A DNA stretch of 64,000 nucleotides from UBA1847 sp963976365 (GTDB lineage: Bacteria; Pseudomonadota; Gammaproteobacteria; Steroidobacterales; Woeseiaceae): assembly GCA_963976365.1 (NCBI GenBank), contig CAXBKH010000001.1, positions 62,001-126,000 on the forward strand. The letters are read 5' to 3'. Shown in pieces: positions 18,800 to 27,545 of this stretch. The stretch's first letter is position 1. Each line of letters begins with the position of its first letter. The notes beneath the pieces are model-generated. The model did no database searches, was not told where the DNA came from, and saw nothing but the letters and a program-made list of their open reading frames with translations. The position numbers and the translations under genes are program-made.

Positions 18800-20908
18800 A
18801 TGTCGGGTCATTCCATTCTTTATCTGGGCAGTGGCGAATTTGCATCGGAATACCTGGGCGAGCTTCAGACCCTGCCCTGCTGCACCTACCTGACCCGCTC
18901 TTCGGATTTCAAGCTTCCCGACGATGCATCCTACATCGTGGACCTGGTGCTGCTGGAAGTCGGCCCGGTGATCGCCCGGACCGGGCAGACGCTCTCGGAG
19001 CTGATCAACGAACTGGCGCCTTACCCGGTTGTTGCGCTGGCAAGCAAGGACCGCGAGCATCGGGGCATCGCCGCCGTTCGCGCCGGTGCACAGGCTTATA
19101 TCTGTGTTGATGACATAACGGTCGAAGCCCAGGAAACGATCTTCGACCACGCCGTCAAACGCGGCCGCCTGCAATCGCGGCTGTCCAATACCGACACAAC
19201 CGTGCTGTCCATCTTGCGCAATATCAATGACGGCGTGATCGTCGTCGATCATGCCGGTCACGTGCTTGATATAAACCCGGCAGCACGAACGCTGCTCGGC
19301 ATCAACCCTCGCATGCAACCCGACCCGAGCTGGGAACAAACCTTCTGCTGCATCGACGAATTCGGTGACAGTTACCGCAACTCTGCCGACCTGCCGTTGA
19401 TGCGTGCACGCACCGGCGAAAAGTTTGCCAACCAGGTTGCCATCTATCGCACGCCGGAGCAGCCGGACATCGTGCTCAGTATCAATGGCCAGGGACTGTA
19501 TGACGGTAATCGGGAACTGATCGGAGGCGTAATTACATTCAGGGACATCACCGAAAGTACGCGACGCACCTCGGAACTGGAAAAGCGGGCACAGTTCGAC
19601 GAGCTCACCGGCCTAGCGAACCGCAGCCTGTTTGCCGAGCAATTGACACGCGCGATTGGTCGCAGCCAGAGAAAGTCTGCGCCGCTGGCCGCGTTGTTTA
19701 TCGATCTTGATCGATTTAAATCGGTCAATGACACACTCGGGCATGACATCGGCGATGCCTTGCTGCGACAGGTGGCTGAACGTCTGCAGAGCAATGTCCG
19801 GGTTGGGGATTTTTGCGGCCGCTGGGGTGGCGACGAGTTTGTCGTTTGCCTGGAAGACTTCGGACCGGCCGGCAATGCGGCCGCGGCCGCGCAGAAGCTG
19901 CTGCTGGTTCTTTCGGAAAAGTACACGATTGGCAACAGCGAGGTTTACGCGACACCGAGTATCGGCATCTCGATGTACCCGGAAGCCGGCGATAGCGCCG
20001 AGCGACTGGTCAAGGCAGCGGACATCGCGATGTTCGAAGCCAAGAAGCGCGGCGGTGGACGATTCCAGTACTACTCAACGTCGCTGAATGCGAAGCTTGC
20101 GCAACGCGAAGAACTCGAGGGCGGACTGCGGCATGCGCTGGTGCGTAATGAGTTCGTGTTGCACTATCAACCTCGCATCGATCTGACGAGTAATCGACTG
20201 ATTGGCCTTGAAGCCTTGCTGCGCTGGCAACATCCGCGCTTTGGCTTGTTGCCGCCAGCGCGGTTCCTGCCAATTCTTGAAAGCAGCGGACTCATTCATT
20301 CGGCCGGCGAATGGGTCATCACTACCGCGTGTCGCCAGCTCGCGGCATGGCAGCATCGCTTCGAGCTTCCGGACCTGTCGATTGCAATCAACCTGTCTCC
20401 GCAGCAACTGGTGCACAAGCGACTGGTCGATGTCATCGCCAAAGCACTCTCCGATACGGGGCTTGATCCGGGCTGTATCGAACTCGAAATCTGCGACGGC
20501 GATATGGTGCAAAAGAGAAGCTCTGAAAAAGAAATTCTTCGGCAGTTGCGAAAACTCGGTGTCCGCCTGTCACTCGATCATTTCGGCACACGTGATGTGT
20601 CGTTTGAGTCGATCGACAACGGCTTTGTCGACAGCTTTGTCCTTGACCAGGCTCTAATCGCCGATGTCGAAGAAAACAACAGCCACCAGCGCATCGTGCG
20701 TGCGGCCATTGCCATGGCTCAGGGCCTCGATATCGAAGTTACGGCGGAAGGTGTCGAAACCGTTCGTCAGCTCGAGTTTTTGAAAAGCTGCAACTGCAAC
20801 CTGGCGCAGGGCTTTTTGATCAGCCGGCCAATGCAGGCGGAGAAGGTGTCGGCCATTTTGCGTTCCGAGATCGCCGGTACCTCACTGCTGGCACGAGGAA
20901 TGCCCTGA
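18800..20908 (+). CDS. Diguanylate cyclase with pseudo-receiver, PAS and degenerate EAL domains
   Basis: 702 residues. Residues 1-130 look like a response-regulator receiver in which the phospho-acceptor Asp is replaced (DLVLLEVGP). A PAS domain follows (ILRNINDGVIVVDHAGHVLDINPAARTLLG). The GGDEF domain has an intact active site (RWGGDEF) and inhibitory RxxD site (RVGD five residues before). The EAL domain keeps LEALLRW and AEGVET, but the TES, second Asp and catalytic Lys positions read ELEICDGD, LDHFGTR and DSFVLDQALI, so phosphodiesterase activity is doubtful. Net prediction: makes cyclic di-GMP under product control. A soluble protein; monocistronic, divergent from the sigma operon. Confidence 0.9.
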   Translation: MSGHSILYLGSGEFASEYLGELQTLPCCTYLTRSSDFKLPDDASYIVDLVLLEVGPVIARTGQTLSELINELAPYPVVALASKDREHRGIAAVRAGAQAYICVDDITVEAQETIFDHAVKRGRLQSRLSNTDTTVLSILRNINDGVIVVDHAGHVLDINPAARTLLGINPRMQPDPSWEQTFCCIDEFGDSYRNSADLPLMRARTGEKFANQVAIYRTPEQPDIVLSINGQGLYDGNRELIGGVITFRDITESTRRTSELEKRAQFDELTGLANRSLFAEQLTRAIGRSQRKSAPLAALFIDLDRFKSVNDTLGHDIGDALLRQVAERLQSNVRVGDFCGRWGGDEFVVCLEDFGPAGNAAAAAQKLLLVLSEKYTIGNSEVYATPSIGISMYPEAGDSAERLVKAADIAMFEAKKRGGGRFQYYSTSLNAKLAQREELEGGLRHALVRNEFVLHYQPRIDLTSNRLIGLEALLRWQHPRFGLLPPARFLPILESSGLIHSAGEWVITTACRQLAAWQHRFELPDLSIAINLSPQQLVHKRLVDVIAKALSDTGLDPGCIELEICDGDMVQKRSSEKEILRQLRKLGVRLSLDHFGTRDVSFESIDNGFVDSFVLDQALIADVEENNSHQRIVRAAIAMAQGLDIEVTAEGVETVRQLEFLKSCNCNLAQGFLISRPMQAEKVSAILRSEIAGTSLLARGMP

Positions 20909-20912
20909 CAGG

Positions 20913-21683
20913 CTAACTTCTTAGCGCCGCCAGGAACTGCGCTGCGTCGCCGCCTTTCTCCAGCACTTCAACCAGTGCCGACCCGACAATCGCACCGGCA
21001 GCGTGTTTACCAACCGCCGCGACATCCGCCGCTTCACGAATCCCGAACCCGGCGCAAACCGGAATACTCGCGATCGACGCGACCTTGTCGAGATAGCCCG
21101 CCAGGTTAGCGGGAAGCCCGGATTCGCCGCCAGTGATTCCGGTAATCGTCACCGCGTAGACGAAGCCGCGCGACGCATCGCATAACGTCTTCAGACGAGC
21201 ATCCGGTGTTGCGGGTGTCACGAGCTGAATCAGGCCGATGCCTTTTGCTTCCAGCGCCGTTCGCAAATCATGACTTTCCTCGAACGGCAGGTCCGGCACG
21301 ATAAATCCACACACACCGGCGGCCAACGCACGCTCAGCCAGTTTGTCGTAACCGAATGCAAGCAGCGGGTTGAGATAGGACATCATGACCAGCGGCGTAT
21401 CGACCTCGCCCTTCGCCGAATCCAGCTGTTCGAAAATCCACTTCAGGCTGACACCTTTACGCAGTGCCTCGAAACTCGAGCGCTGAATGGTCATGCCATC
21501 CGCCATCGGGTCTGAAAACGGAATTCCCAGTTCAACGACATCGCCGACCGATGCAATCTGCTTCAGCGTCGCAAGGAAGTCTTTCGGCTCGGGATATCCT
21601 GCTGTAATAAAAGGCACCAGCGCGGTGCGACCCGCGTCGTTGGCAGCGCGAATCGCCGCACTCAGTTTTTCATGCGCTGTCAT
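20913..21683 (-). CDS. trpA: Tryptophan synthase alpha chain
   Basis: 256 residues. Cleaves indole-3-glycerol phosphate to indole and glyceraldehyde-3-phosphate and passes indole to TrpB. Catalytic Glu51 and Asp62 are in VVELGIPFSDPMADG; phosphate-binding GFGIREAADV and AGAIVGSALV are present. Start overlaps trpB by 14 bp. Last gene of the trp operon, converging with the GGDEF gene four bases away. Confidence 0.96.
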   Translation of the reverse strand: MTAHEKLSAAIRAANDAGRTALVPFITAGYPEPKDFLATLKQIASVGDVVELGIPFSDPMADGMTIQRSSFEALRKGVSLKWIFEQLDSAKGEVDTPLVMMSYLNPLLAFGYDKLAERALAAGVCGFIVPDLPFEESHDLRTALEAKGIGLIQLVTPATPDARLKTLCDASRGFVYAVTITGITGGESGLPANLAGYLDKVASIASIPVCAGFGIREAADVAAVGKHAAGAIVGSALVEVLEKGGDAAQFLAALRS

Positions 21684-22923
21684 GGCGGCGGGTCCTTTGT
21701 GGATACTGGGTTAAGGTCGGCATGTCTTTGTCGCCGCGCCCGGAGTTGCCGATAAGAATTCGTTTGCCCGGATTGCGCTTTGCGTAGTCACGAGCGGCCG
21801 CATAGGCATGCGATGTTTCGAGTGCCGTCAGAATGCCTTCGGTGGCACAGAGTTCTTCGAGCGCCTCGAGCGCTTCATCGTCCCTCGCCGAAATGTATTG
21901 CACTCGCCCGACGGCCTGCAGCAAAGCATGCTCCGGACCAACACCGGAATAGTCGAGACCGGCAGAAATGGAATGCGTCTCCTGCACCTGCCCGTCGTCG
22001 TCCTGCAAGATGATTGTGTATGAGCCCTGCAGGACGCCGGGTGTTCCGGTCGCCAGCGTCGCGGCATTCTGGCCAAGGCCATCGCCAGTACCGCCCGCCT
22101 CGACACCAATCAATTCGACGTCGTCGCCGAGCAAAGGATAGAACAATCCAATCGCGTTGGAGCCACCGCCGACGCAGGCAAAAGCAACGTCCGGCAAAGC
22201 GCCGGCCTGATCCAGCATCTGCTGCCGCGCTTCCTTGCCAATCACAGCCTGCAGTTCACGCACGAGGTATGGGTAAGGGTGTGCCCCGACGGCCGAACCC
22301 AGCAAGTAGTAAATCCCATCCGGGTCGGTAACCCAGGCGCGCAAGGCCTCGTCTATCGCTGCGCGCAGCGTCTTGTCGCCCGACTCGACGGCAACCACTT
22401 CGGCGCCGAGCCTTTGCATTCGATCGACATTCGGCGCCTGGCGTTGCATGTCGACAGCACCCATGTAAACGCTACACGGAAGGCCAACACGCGCACAGGC
22501 CGCCGCCGATGCGACACCGTGTTGGCCGGCGCCGGTTTCTGCGATAACGCGCTTGGCGCCGAGGCGCTTGGCGAGCAGTGCCTGACCAATCGCGTTATTG
22601 ATCTTGTGTGCACCGGTATGGGCCAGGTCTTCCCGCTTGATCCAGACTTCAGCACCCCAGGCCTTGCTGAGTTGCGTTGCGAACGTCAGCGCCGTTGGAC
22701 GACCCACCCACTCATGCAACTCTCGCTGGAACGCTTTCTGAAAGGCGGCGTCATGCAAGTGCTCACGTACACCCGCTTCAAGACGCTCGAACGCCGGCAC
22801 CAGTGTTTCGGGAACATAGCGGCCGCCGAAAGGGCCGAAGCGACCGCGATCATCGGGCATTTCGCCGTTTATCGCTGCCTTCCGCAGCCGGCTGGCTTCC
22901 TCGGCCGTAAACAAACTGCTCAT
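21670..22923 (-). CDS. trpB: Tryptophan synthase beta chain
   Basis: 417 residues. Condenses indole with serine using pyridoxal phosphate bound to Lys107 (LAHTGAHKINNAIGQ). FGPFGGRYVPETL at the N-terminus and the phosphate loop CVGGGSNAIG are family landmarks. It shares four bases with trpF upstream and 14 with trpA downstream, consistent with equimolar production of the alpha2-beta2 complex. Confidence 0.97.
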   Translation of the reverse strand: MSSLFTAEEASRLRKAAINGEMPDDRGRFGPFGGRYVPETLVPAFERLEAGVREHLHDAAFQKAFQRELHEWVGRPTALTFATQLSKAWGAEVWIKREDLAHTGAHKINNAIGQALLAKRLGAKRVIAETGAGQHGVASAAACARVGLPCSVYMGAVDMQRQAPNVDRMQRLGAEVVAVESGDKTLRAAIDEALRAWVTDPDGIYYLLGSAVGAHPYPYLVRELQAVIGKEARQQMLDQAGALPDVAFACVGGGSNAIGLFYPLLGDDVELIGVEAGGTGDGLGQNAATLATGTPGVLQGSYTIILQDDDGQVQETHSISAGLDYSGVGPEHALLQAVGRVQYISARDDEALEALEELCATEGILTALETSHAYAAARDYAKRNPGKRILIGNSGRGDKDMPTLTQYPQRTRRHDSA

Positions 22924-23513
22924 AACGAACTCTCCGCAGCACGAGCTGCTCTGATAAATTTCCTGATCAGGCCGATATCCTTACGACCCGGCTCGGATTC
23001 GACAGCGCTCGATACATCCACGCCATACGGTCGCACCTTCTGAACCGCCGTCGCGACGTTTTCGGCATGCAGGCCGCCGGCGAGCATCATTTGTCCGCCG
23101 AGCGCCAGCTTCGCCGCCACCGACCAGTCGACGGACATGCCCTTGCCGCTCTTGCGTCCCTCGTAAACATAAGTGCCATCCGTCGCGGGCGGCTGACCGC
23201 CCTCGCGATAAACCGGCCACCGTTCCACGATAGCGGGCACGTCCAGCGAGTCGAAATCTTCCGCGTCGGTCTGCAGCACATCGGGACGGAAATCACGCAG
23301 CACCGTCTGCCATTCGTCATTGGATGGGTGCAACATGACAGCCACGCGCCTGACGGTGCCAGGAACCATTTTGCTGATCTTTGCGGCTGTCTTTGGTGTC
23401 ACCTTTCGGAGCGAATCTGCAAACACGAAACCGACGGCGTCCGCGCCGGCATCGACTGCTGCCAAGACATCGTCAGCCGTGTTTAGCCCGCAGATTTTTA
23501 TCCGCAGATTCAT
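22920..23513 (-). CDS. trpF: Phosphoribosylanthranilate isomerase
   Basis: 197 residues, a stand-alone TIM barrel. Catalytic Cys is in IKICGLNTADD (residue 8) and Asp in GVDVSSAVESEPGRKD; GLHAENV supports the phosphate site. It is not fused to trpC as in enteric bacteria. ATG overlaps the trpC stop by four bases. Confidence 0.96.
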   Translation of the reverse strand: MNLRIKICGLNTADDVLAAVDAGADAVGFVFADSLRKVTPKTAAKISKMVPGTVRRVAVMLHPSNDEWQTVLRDFRPDVLQTDAEDFDSLDVPAIVERWPVYREGGQPPATDGTYVYEGRKSGKGMSVDWSVAAKLALGGQMMLAGGLHAENVATAVQKVRPYGVDVSSAVESEPGRKDIGLIRKFIRAARAAESSL

Positions 23514-24328
23514 TGTGCTGCCCCGGCTTCGCGCATCGCGGAAATCAATGCCGCCGGATCCTCGCTCCTCATCAGCGCCGTTCCGACCAGTGCGACCGGA
23601 TAACCGAGTCCCGCGGCCCGTTTTGCATCAATGGCCGAGTGCAGCCCGCTTTCTGCAACGCACTTTGCCGCCGGCAGCATCGATGCCAGCTTTCGCAGCC
23701 GATCGGGATCAACTTCAAGGGTTCTGAGGTTGCGCGTATTGACGCCGATCAGGAGTTGATTTCGTGCCGCCCGATCCTGATTGGCGGCAATATCGAGCAA
23801 CGCGGATGAGCGGCGCAGATCATCTTCGTCGAAACATTCAAGCAAGACAAACATCTCAAAGTTCCATGCCTCCTGGAGCATTGCTTCAAGGGTTGCATCG
23901 CTCAACATCGCGGCGATCAGCAACACGCCACTCGCGCCCGCTGCACGCGCTTCCCGAATCTGTGCCGGCGCAACCAGGAAATCCTTGCGCATGACCGGCA
24001 CCTCCGGCACCGCGTCAACGACATGTTCAAGATGTTTCAATTCCCCGTCGAAACGACTGGGTTCCGTCAGTACCGATATGGCTGCGGCACCGCCCGCCGC
24101 GTACGCAGTGGCCCTGCTGCGACGTGCTGTTTCGGCATCGATGTGTTCGGCATTTCGCAGAAGGCCTGCGGCGGGCGAACGTTCCTTGATTTCTGCAATG
24201 ACATCGAAGGCACCGAGTTTCAGCGCAACGACGGGCCTGTCAAAATCGGAGGAACGAAACTGCGTTTCATTCACCAGCGCCGCCCGCTCCCGGCTGCTGG
24301 TCGCCATTTTTTTCAGGAAATCGCCCAT
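23510..24328 (-). CDS. trpC: Indole-3-glycerol phosphate synthase
   Basis: 272 residues. Ring closure of CdRP to indole-3-glycerol phosphate. Family motifs: VIAEIKERSPAAG with the catalytic Lys, VLTEPSRFDG, RKDFLV with the second catalytic Lys, LIGVNTRNL, and AESGLHSAIDA. Its ATG shares one base with the trpD stop. Confidence 0.96.
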   Translation of the reverse strand: MGDFLKKMATSSRERAALVNETQFRSSDFDRPVVALKLGAFDVIAEIKERSPAAGLLRNAEHIDAETARRSRATAYAAGGAAAISVLTEPSRFDGELKHLEHVVDAVPEVPVMRKDFLVAPAQIREARAAGASGVLLIAAMLSDATLEAMLQEAWNFEMFVLLECFDEDDLRRSSALLDIAANQDRAARNQLLIGVNTRNLRTLEVDPDRLRKLASMLPAAKCVAESGLHSAIDAKRAAGLGYPVALVGTALMRSEDPAALISAMREAGAAQ

Positions 24329-25353
24329 TAGTCGCCGAAGTGTTGTTCGAGGCGCGCAAGAAACCTTTCTGCGCGGCCGTCGTCGATAGCAGCGGCCGCC
24401 GCGGCGACGCCATCCTTCGCAGTCTTTGCAATGCCCTGAACTTCGAGCACCAGTGAAGTACCCATCAACAACGCATCCCGGTGCGCAGCTTTGTCATCAC
24501 CGGTAAATACGCGTTGCAACTCGCGGGCATTATGCGCCGCGTCGCCACCTGCAAGATCATCGGGCTGGCAGCGCTTCAACCCATAGTCTTCCGGACTGCG
24601 CCGGGTCTCGGTGACGCTTCCAGGGCGTACATCGTAGAGCCAGAACTCACCCGCCGGCGTCGCCTCATCCCAACCCGGGTCGCCATGCACGACGAACGCG
24701 CGCTCCAGCGGCATGCCTGACAGCGTATCCGCCATCAACCGTGCCGCCGCCTTGCTGTATGCGCCGATCAGCTGGAACGGCGGCGCCGCCGGATTGGTCA
24801 GCGGACCGAGGACATTGAAAACGGTACGGACCGACAGCGCCGCCCGAATCGGTACGACGGCTTTCATCGCCGGATGATAGGCGGGCGCAAACAGGAACGT
24901 GAAATTCGTCGCGGCGAGACATTCGACCGCTTCTTTCTCATGCAGCGGCAACGGCATGCCCAGGCACTCCAGCATATCGGCGCTGCCCGAGCGACTCGAC
25001 ACCGAGCGGTTGCCGTGCTTGACCACGCGCGAGCCGCAGGCAGCCGCCAACAGCCCGGTTCCGGTCGAAAGATTGAGGCTTCCGGAACCGTCACCGCCGG
25101 TACCGACCGTATCCACCGTCGGCGCACCGTCGGGAATCGCCGGATGAATGGCCAGCTCGCGCATGGCCGTCGCAAAGCCGCGAATCTCGTCGGCGGTCTC
25201 ACCCTTGGCTCGCATGCCCGCGAGCAAGGCACCCGCCAACGCCGGCGGCAACTCACCTTCAGCGAGTTTCATCATCAGGTCATATGCCTGTTGCTCGCCA
25301 AGCGCCTCACCGTTGAGGAGACTATCCAGTAGCAGGCTGTATTCCTTGCTCAT
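24328..25353 (-). CDS. trpD: Anthranilate phosphoribosyltransferase
   Basis: 341 residues starting MSKEYSLLLDSLL at the ATG that overlaps the trpG stop; the same frame runs 60 residues further but inside trpG and is not coding. Transfers phosphoribose from PRPP to anthranilate. The PRPP/Mg motif is DTVGTGGDGSGSLNLSTG, the anthranilate site KHGNRSVSSRSGSADMLE, and VVHGDPGWDE lies near the end. Not fused to trpG. Confidence 0.96.
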   Translation of the reverse strand: MSKEYSLLLDSLLNGEALGEQQAYDLMMKLAEGELPPALAGALLAGMRAKGETADEIRGFATAMRELAIHPAIPDGAPTVDTVGTGGDGSGSLNLSTGTGLLAAACGSRVVKHGNRSVSSRSGSADMLECLGMPLPLHEKEAVECLAATNFTFLFAPAYHPAMKAVVPIRAALSVRTVFNVLGPLTNPAAPPFQLIGAYSKAAARLMADTLSGMPLERAFVVHGDPGWDEATPAGEFWLYDVRPGSVTETRRSPEDYGLKRCQPDDLAGGDAAHNARELQRVFTGDDKAAHRDALLMGTSLVLEVQGIAKTAKDGVAAAAAAIDDGRAERFLARLEQHFGD

Positions 25354-25949
25354 GGGCGCTCCATGCGCATGAAGTTTGTCATCAGCGTATCCCCTTCGGG
25401 CGTCAGCACACTTTCCGGGTGAAACTGAACGCCTTCGATCGGCAGCGTCTTGTGACGCACGCCCATGATCACTCCGCCTTCGGCAGTCGCGGTCACCTCG
25501 AGGGTTGTCGGCAGGGAGTCGGTTTCTGCACACAGCGAGTGGTAGCGACCCACCTCGAAGGGTTGCGATATGCCTTCGAACACCGTTTTGCCGTCGTGCT
25601 CAATGAGGGATGTCTTGCCATGCATCAGGCGCTCGGCACGCACGATATTGCCGCCCTGCTGCTGCACGATGCTCTGGTGACCGAGGCAGACACCGAGGAC
25701 CGGTACACGGCCTGCAAAGGCCTCGATCATCGCGATCGATACACCGGCGTCCTCCGGCCGACCCGGCCCCGGCGAAATGACGAGGTGTGTCGGATCGATT
25801 GCCAGACCCTCGTCGACACTGATCATGTCGTTGCGATACACCATGACTTCGGCGCCATGCGCAGCAAATGCCTGCACCAGGTTGTAGGTGAACGAATCGT
25901 AATTATCGATCAGCAGCATTCGTACGTGAGCGAAGGATTTCGAGCCCAT
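25350..25949 (-). CDS. trpG: Anthranilate synthase component II (glutamine amidotransferase)
   Basis: 199 residues from an ATG overlapping the trpE stop (TGATG) with GAGGAGGG just upstream, which favours this start over an internal ATG at 25919 that has no ribosome site. Class I glutaminase: nucleophile in LGVCLGHQS, His/Glu in GVQFHPESVLTPEG, and oxyanion SPGPGRPEDAG. Supplies ammonia to TrpE. Could also serve folate synthesis if no pabA exists elsewhere. Confidence 0.95.
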   Translation of the reverse strand: MGSKSFAHVRMLLIDNYDSFTYNLVQAFAAHGAEVMVYRNDMISVDEGLAIDPTHLVISPGPGRPEDAGVSIAMIEAFAGRVPVLGVCLGHQSIVQQQGGNIVRAERLMHGKTSLIEHDGKTVFEGISQPFEVGRYHSLCAETDSLPTTLEVTATAEGGVIMGVRHKTLPIEGVQFHPESVLTPEGDTLMTNFMRMERP

Positions 25950-27331
25950 CACAAACCCTCCTCGGCCATCTCGAGGGCACGTCGCAATATAGCGCTCTTT
26001 GCCAGCACTTCCTGGTATTCCCTGGCGGGTACGGAGTCGGCAACGATACCGGCCCCCGCCTGGAAACTGTACTCATCGCCGGAAAAAACCAGTGTACGAA
26101 TGGTGATTGCCTGGTCCATGTCGCCACTCAGTCCGAAATAGCCCGCCGTACCGGCATACAGACCGCGCCCGGTGTTTTCCATCTCTTCGATAATCTGCAT
26201 CGCACGCACCTTCGGTGCGCCAACCAGGGTGCCGGCGGGAAAGCTCGCGGCAAACAAATCGAACTGGTCAAAAGGTTCAGCGAGTTTTCCCTGCACGCCG
26301 CTGACGATATGCATCACATGGCTGTAGCGTTCGATGGCTCGATAAGGTTCAACCTTTACGCTGCCAGGACTTGCTACGCGACCCAGGTCATTGCGGGCGA
26401 GATCGACCAGCATCACGTGCTCGGCCGCTTCTTTAGGGTCGGCCAGCAATGCCTTTTCGTTGGCAATATCTTCCTCTGCGTCGGCACCGCGCGGCAAGGT
26501 GCCGGCGATAGGTCGTAACGACGCAGTGTCGCCATGCAGTTTGACCAGCGCTTCCGGCGAGGAGCCGACGACCTGCAAGTCGCCAAAGTCGAAATAGAAC
26601 ATGTACGGCGATGGATTGAGCAATCGAAGTGCCCGATACGCTTCAAAGGGCGGCACGTTGGTCTTGCCGCGAAACAATACCGACAGCACGATCTGGTAGA
26701 TATCACCCGCCGCGATATATTCCTTGCACGCCTCAACTCGCTGGGAGAATTCCTTCTCGCTCAGGCTCGCCTCGGGTTGCTGCACAGACACGCTATTGCC
26801 TGATGCCGGAACCGCTCCGCGCAGTAGCTCGATCACCTTTGTGCGCAATACCTGCCGTTCCGACTCCGGCCCGTCGTGCAGGATGGCAACTCGTCGGGTC
26901 AGGTGATCGAATACCAACAGGGATGCCGGTGCAACAAACGCCGCATCCGGAATGCTTGTCTGTTTCTCGGTGTCGACGGGCAGGCGCTCGAAGAGACGCA
27001 CAACATCGTAGCCCGACACACCCACCAGCCCACCGGCGAAAGGCAAGTCCTTGTCCGGCTGCGGTCGCGGTGCTATTTCGAGTACCCGCCGCAACGCAGC
27101 CAGGTATTCCTGCCGGTTCTCCGGTCTTGGCTCCTGCTGGCCGTCGATTGTCAGCGACGCCGCGTCCATGCGAACTTCCACGGCATCACCAAACCCCAGG
27201 AACGAGTAGCGCGCGAGGCGCTCACCGCCTTCCACGCTCTCGAGCAGAAAGCGCGGCCGGAGTGCCTTGAGCTTCAGGTACGCTGACACCGGGGTGTCAA
27301 GGTCGGCAGCGATATCAAAGGGTGCCTGCAT
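25949..27331 (-). CDS. trpE: Anthranilate synthase component I
   Basis: 460 residues, somewhat short at the N-terminus compared with the usual ~490-500. Converts chorismate to anthranilate. The tryptophan feedback site LLESVEGGERLARYSFLG is near residue 30, and the catalytic C-terminal half has LNPSPYMFYFDFG, PIAGTLPRGAD, LVDLARNDLGRV and AASFPAGTLVGAPKVRAM. The ATG has only a distant AAGG (14 bases); no other standard start is in frame after the attenuator, so initiation may be weak or depend on leader RNA structure. First enzyme gene behind the trp attenuator. Confidence 0.95.
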   Translation of the reverse strand: MQAPFDIAADLDTPVSAYLKLKALRPRFLLESVEGGERLARYSFLGFGDAVEVRMDAASLTIDGQQEPRPENRQEYLAALRRVLEIAPRPQPDKDLPFAGGLVGVSGYDVVRLFERLPVDTEKQTSIPDAAFVAPASLLVFDHLTRRVAILHDGPESERQVLRTKVIELLRGAVPASGNSVSVQQPEASLSEKEFSQRVEACKEYIAAGDIYQIVLSVLFRGKTNVPPFEAYRALRLLNPSPYMFYFDFGDLQVVGSSPEALVKLHGDTASLRPIAGTLPRGADAEEDIANEKALLADPKEAAEHVMLVDLARNDLGRVASPGSVKVEPYRAIERYSHVMHIVSGVQGKLAEPFDQFDLFAASFPAGTLVGAPKVRAMQIIEEMENTGRGLYAGTAGYFGLSGDMDQAITIRTLVFSGDEYSFQAGAGIVADSVPAREYQEVLAKSAILRRALEMAEEGL

Positions 27332-27372
27332 TGTTTGTATTGCGGCCTTAAGCCACTCCTGCGTTTGGGCAT

Positions 27373-27406
27373 AAAAAAACCCGTCCCTGATTGCGGCAGA
27401 GACGGG
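27373..27406 (-). terminator. trp attenuator (Rho-independent terminator with antiterminator alternative)
   Basis: Minus-strand stem CCCGTCTCTG / CAGGGACGGG (one wobble), 7-base loop, then seven T: hairpin 3:4. The 5' arm (27399-27407, GCCCGTCTC) can instead pair with GAGGGGGC at 27446-27453 inside the end of trpL, giving an eight-pair antiterminator with one bulge. The Trp-codon region can pair GGTGGC with GCCGCC to form 1:2. This is the classical ribosome-stalling logic: Trp scarcity stalls at the Trp codons, frees segment 2 and permits readthrough into trpE. Confidence 0.9.
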
Positions 27407-27435
27407 CTTCGAATTTTGCGTTGCTCAGCTAAAAG

Positions 27436-27498
27436 TCAGCCGGCGGCCCCCTCTTTTGTGGGCTGCCACCACCAGTTCAGGATGATTTGAGCATTCAT
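27436..27498 (-). CDS. trpL: trp operon leader peptide
   Basis: A 20-residue frame, MNAQIILNWWWQPTKEGAAG, with three consecutive TGG codons at positions 9-11, ends 30 bases before the terminator stem. It lies between a promoter and the attenuator, so it is the sensing peptide for tryptophanyl-tRNA charging. No ribosome site is present: the predicted transcription start is within 0-2 bases of the ATG, implying leaderless translation as described for the trpL of Sinorhizobium. Confidence 0.9.
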   Translation of the reverse strand: MNAQIILNWWWQPTKEGAAG

Positions 27499-27506
27499 GG
27501 GTCCGA

Positions 27507-27534
27507 GTATTACCGCCACATCCGGTATCGTCAA
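27507..27534 (-). promoter_or_regulatory. trp operon promoter
   Basis: On the minus strand TTGACG (27529-27534), 16-base spacer, TAATAC (27507-27512). It starts 11 bases after the stop of the SLC13 gene, so the trp operon has its own sigma-70-type start. The predicted +1 is at about 27498-27501, at the trpL ATG. No recognisable TrpR operator is seen. Confidence 0.8.
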
Positions 27535-27545
27535 GGGCGGGAAAG

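Noticed and set aside
25350..25533. Longer trpD start inside trpG
   Set aside because: The 60-residue extension is low-complexity Arg/Asp sequence within trpG; MSKEYSLLLDSLL with the ATGA overlap is the family start.
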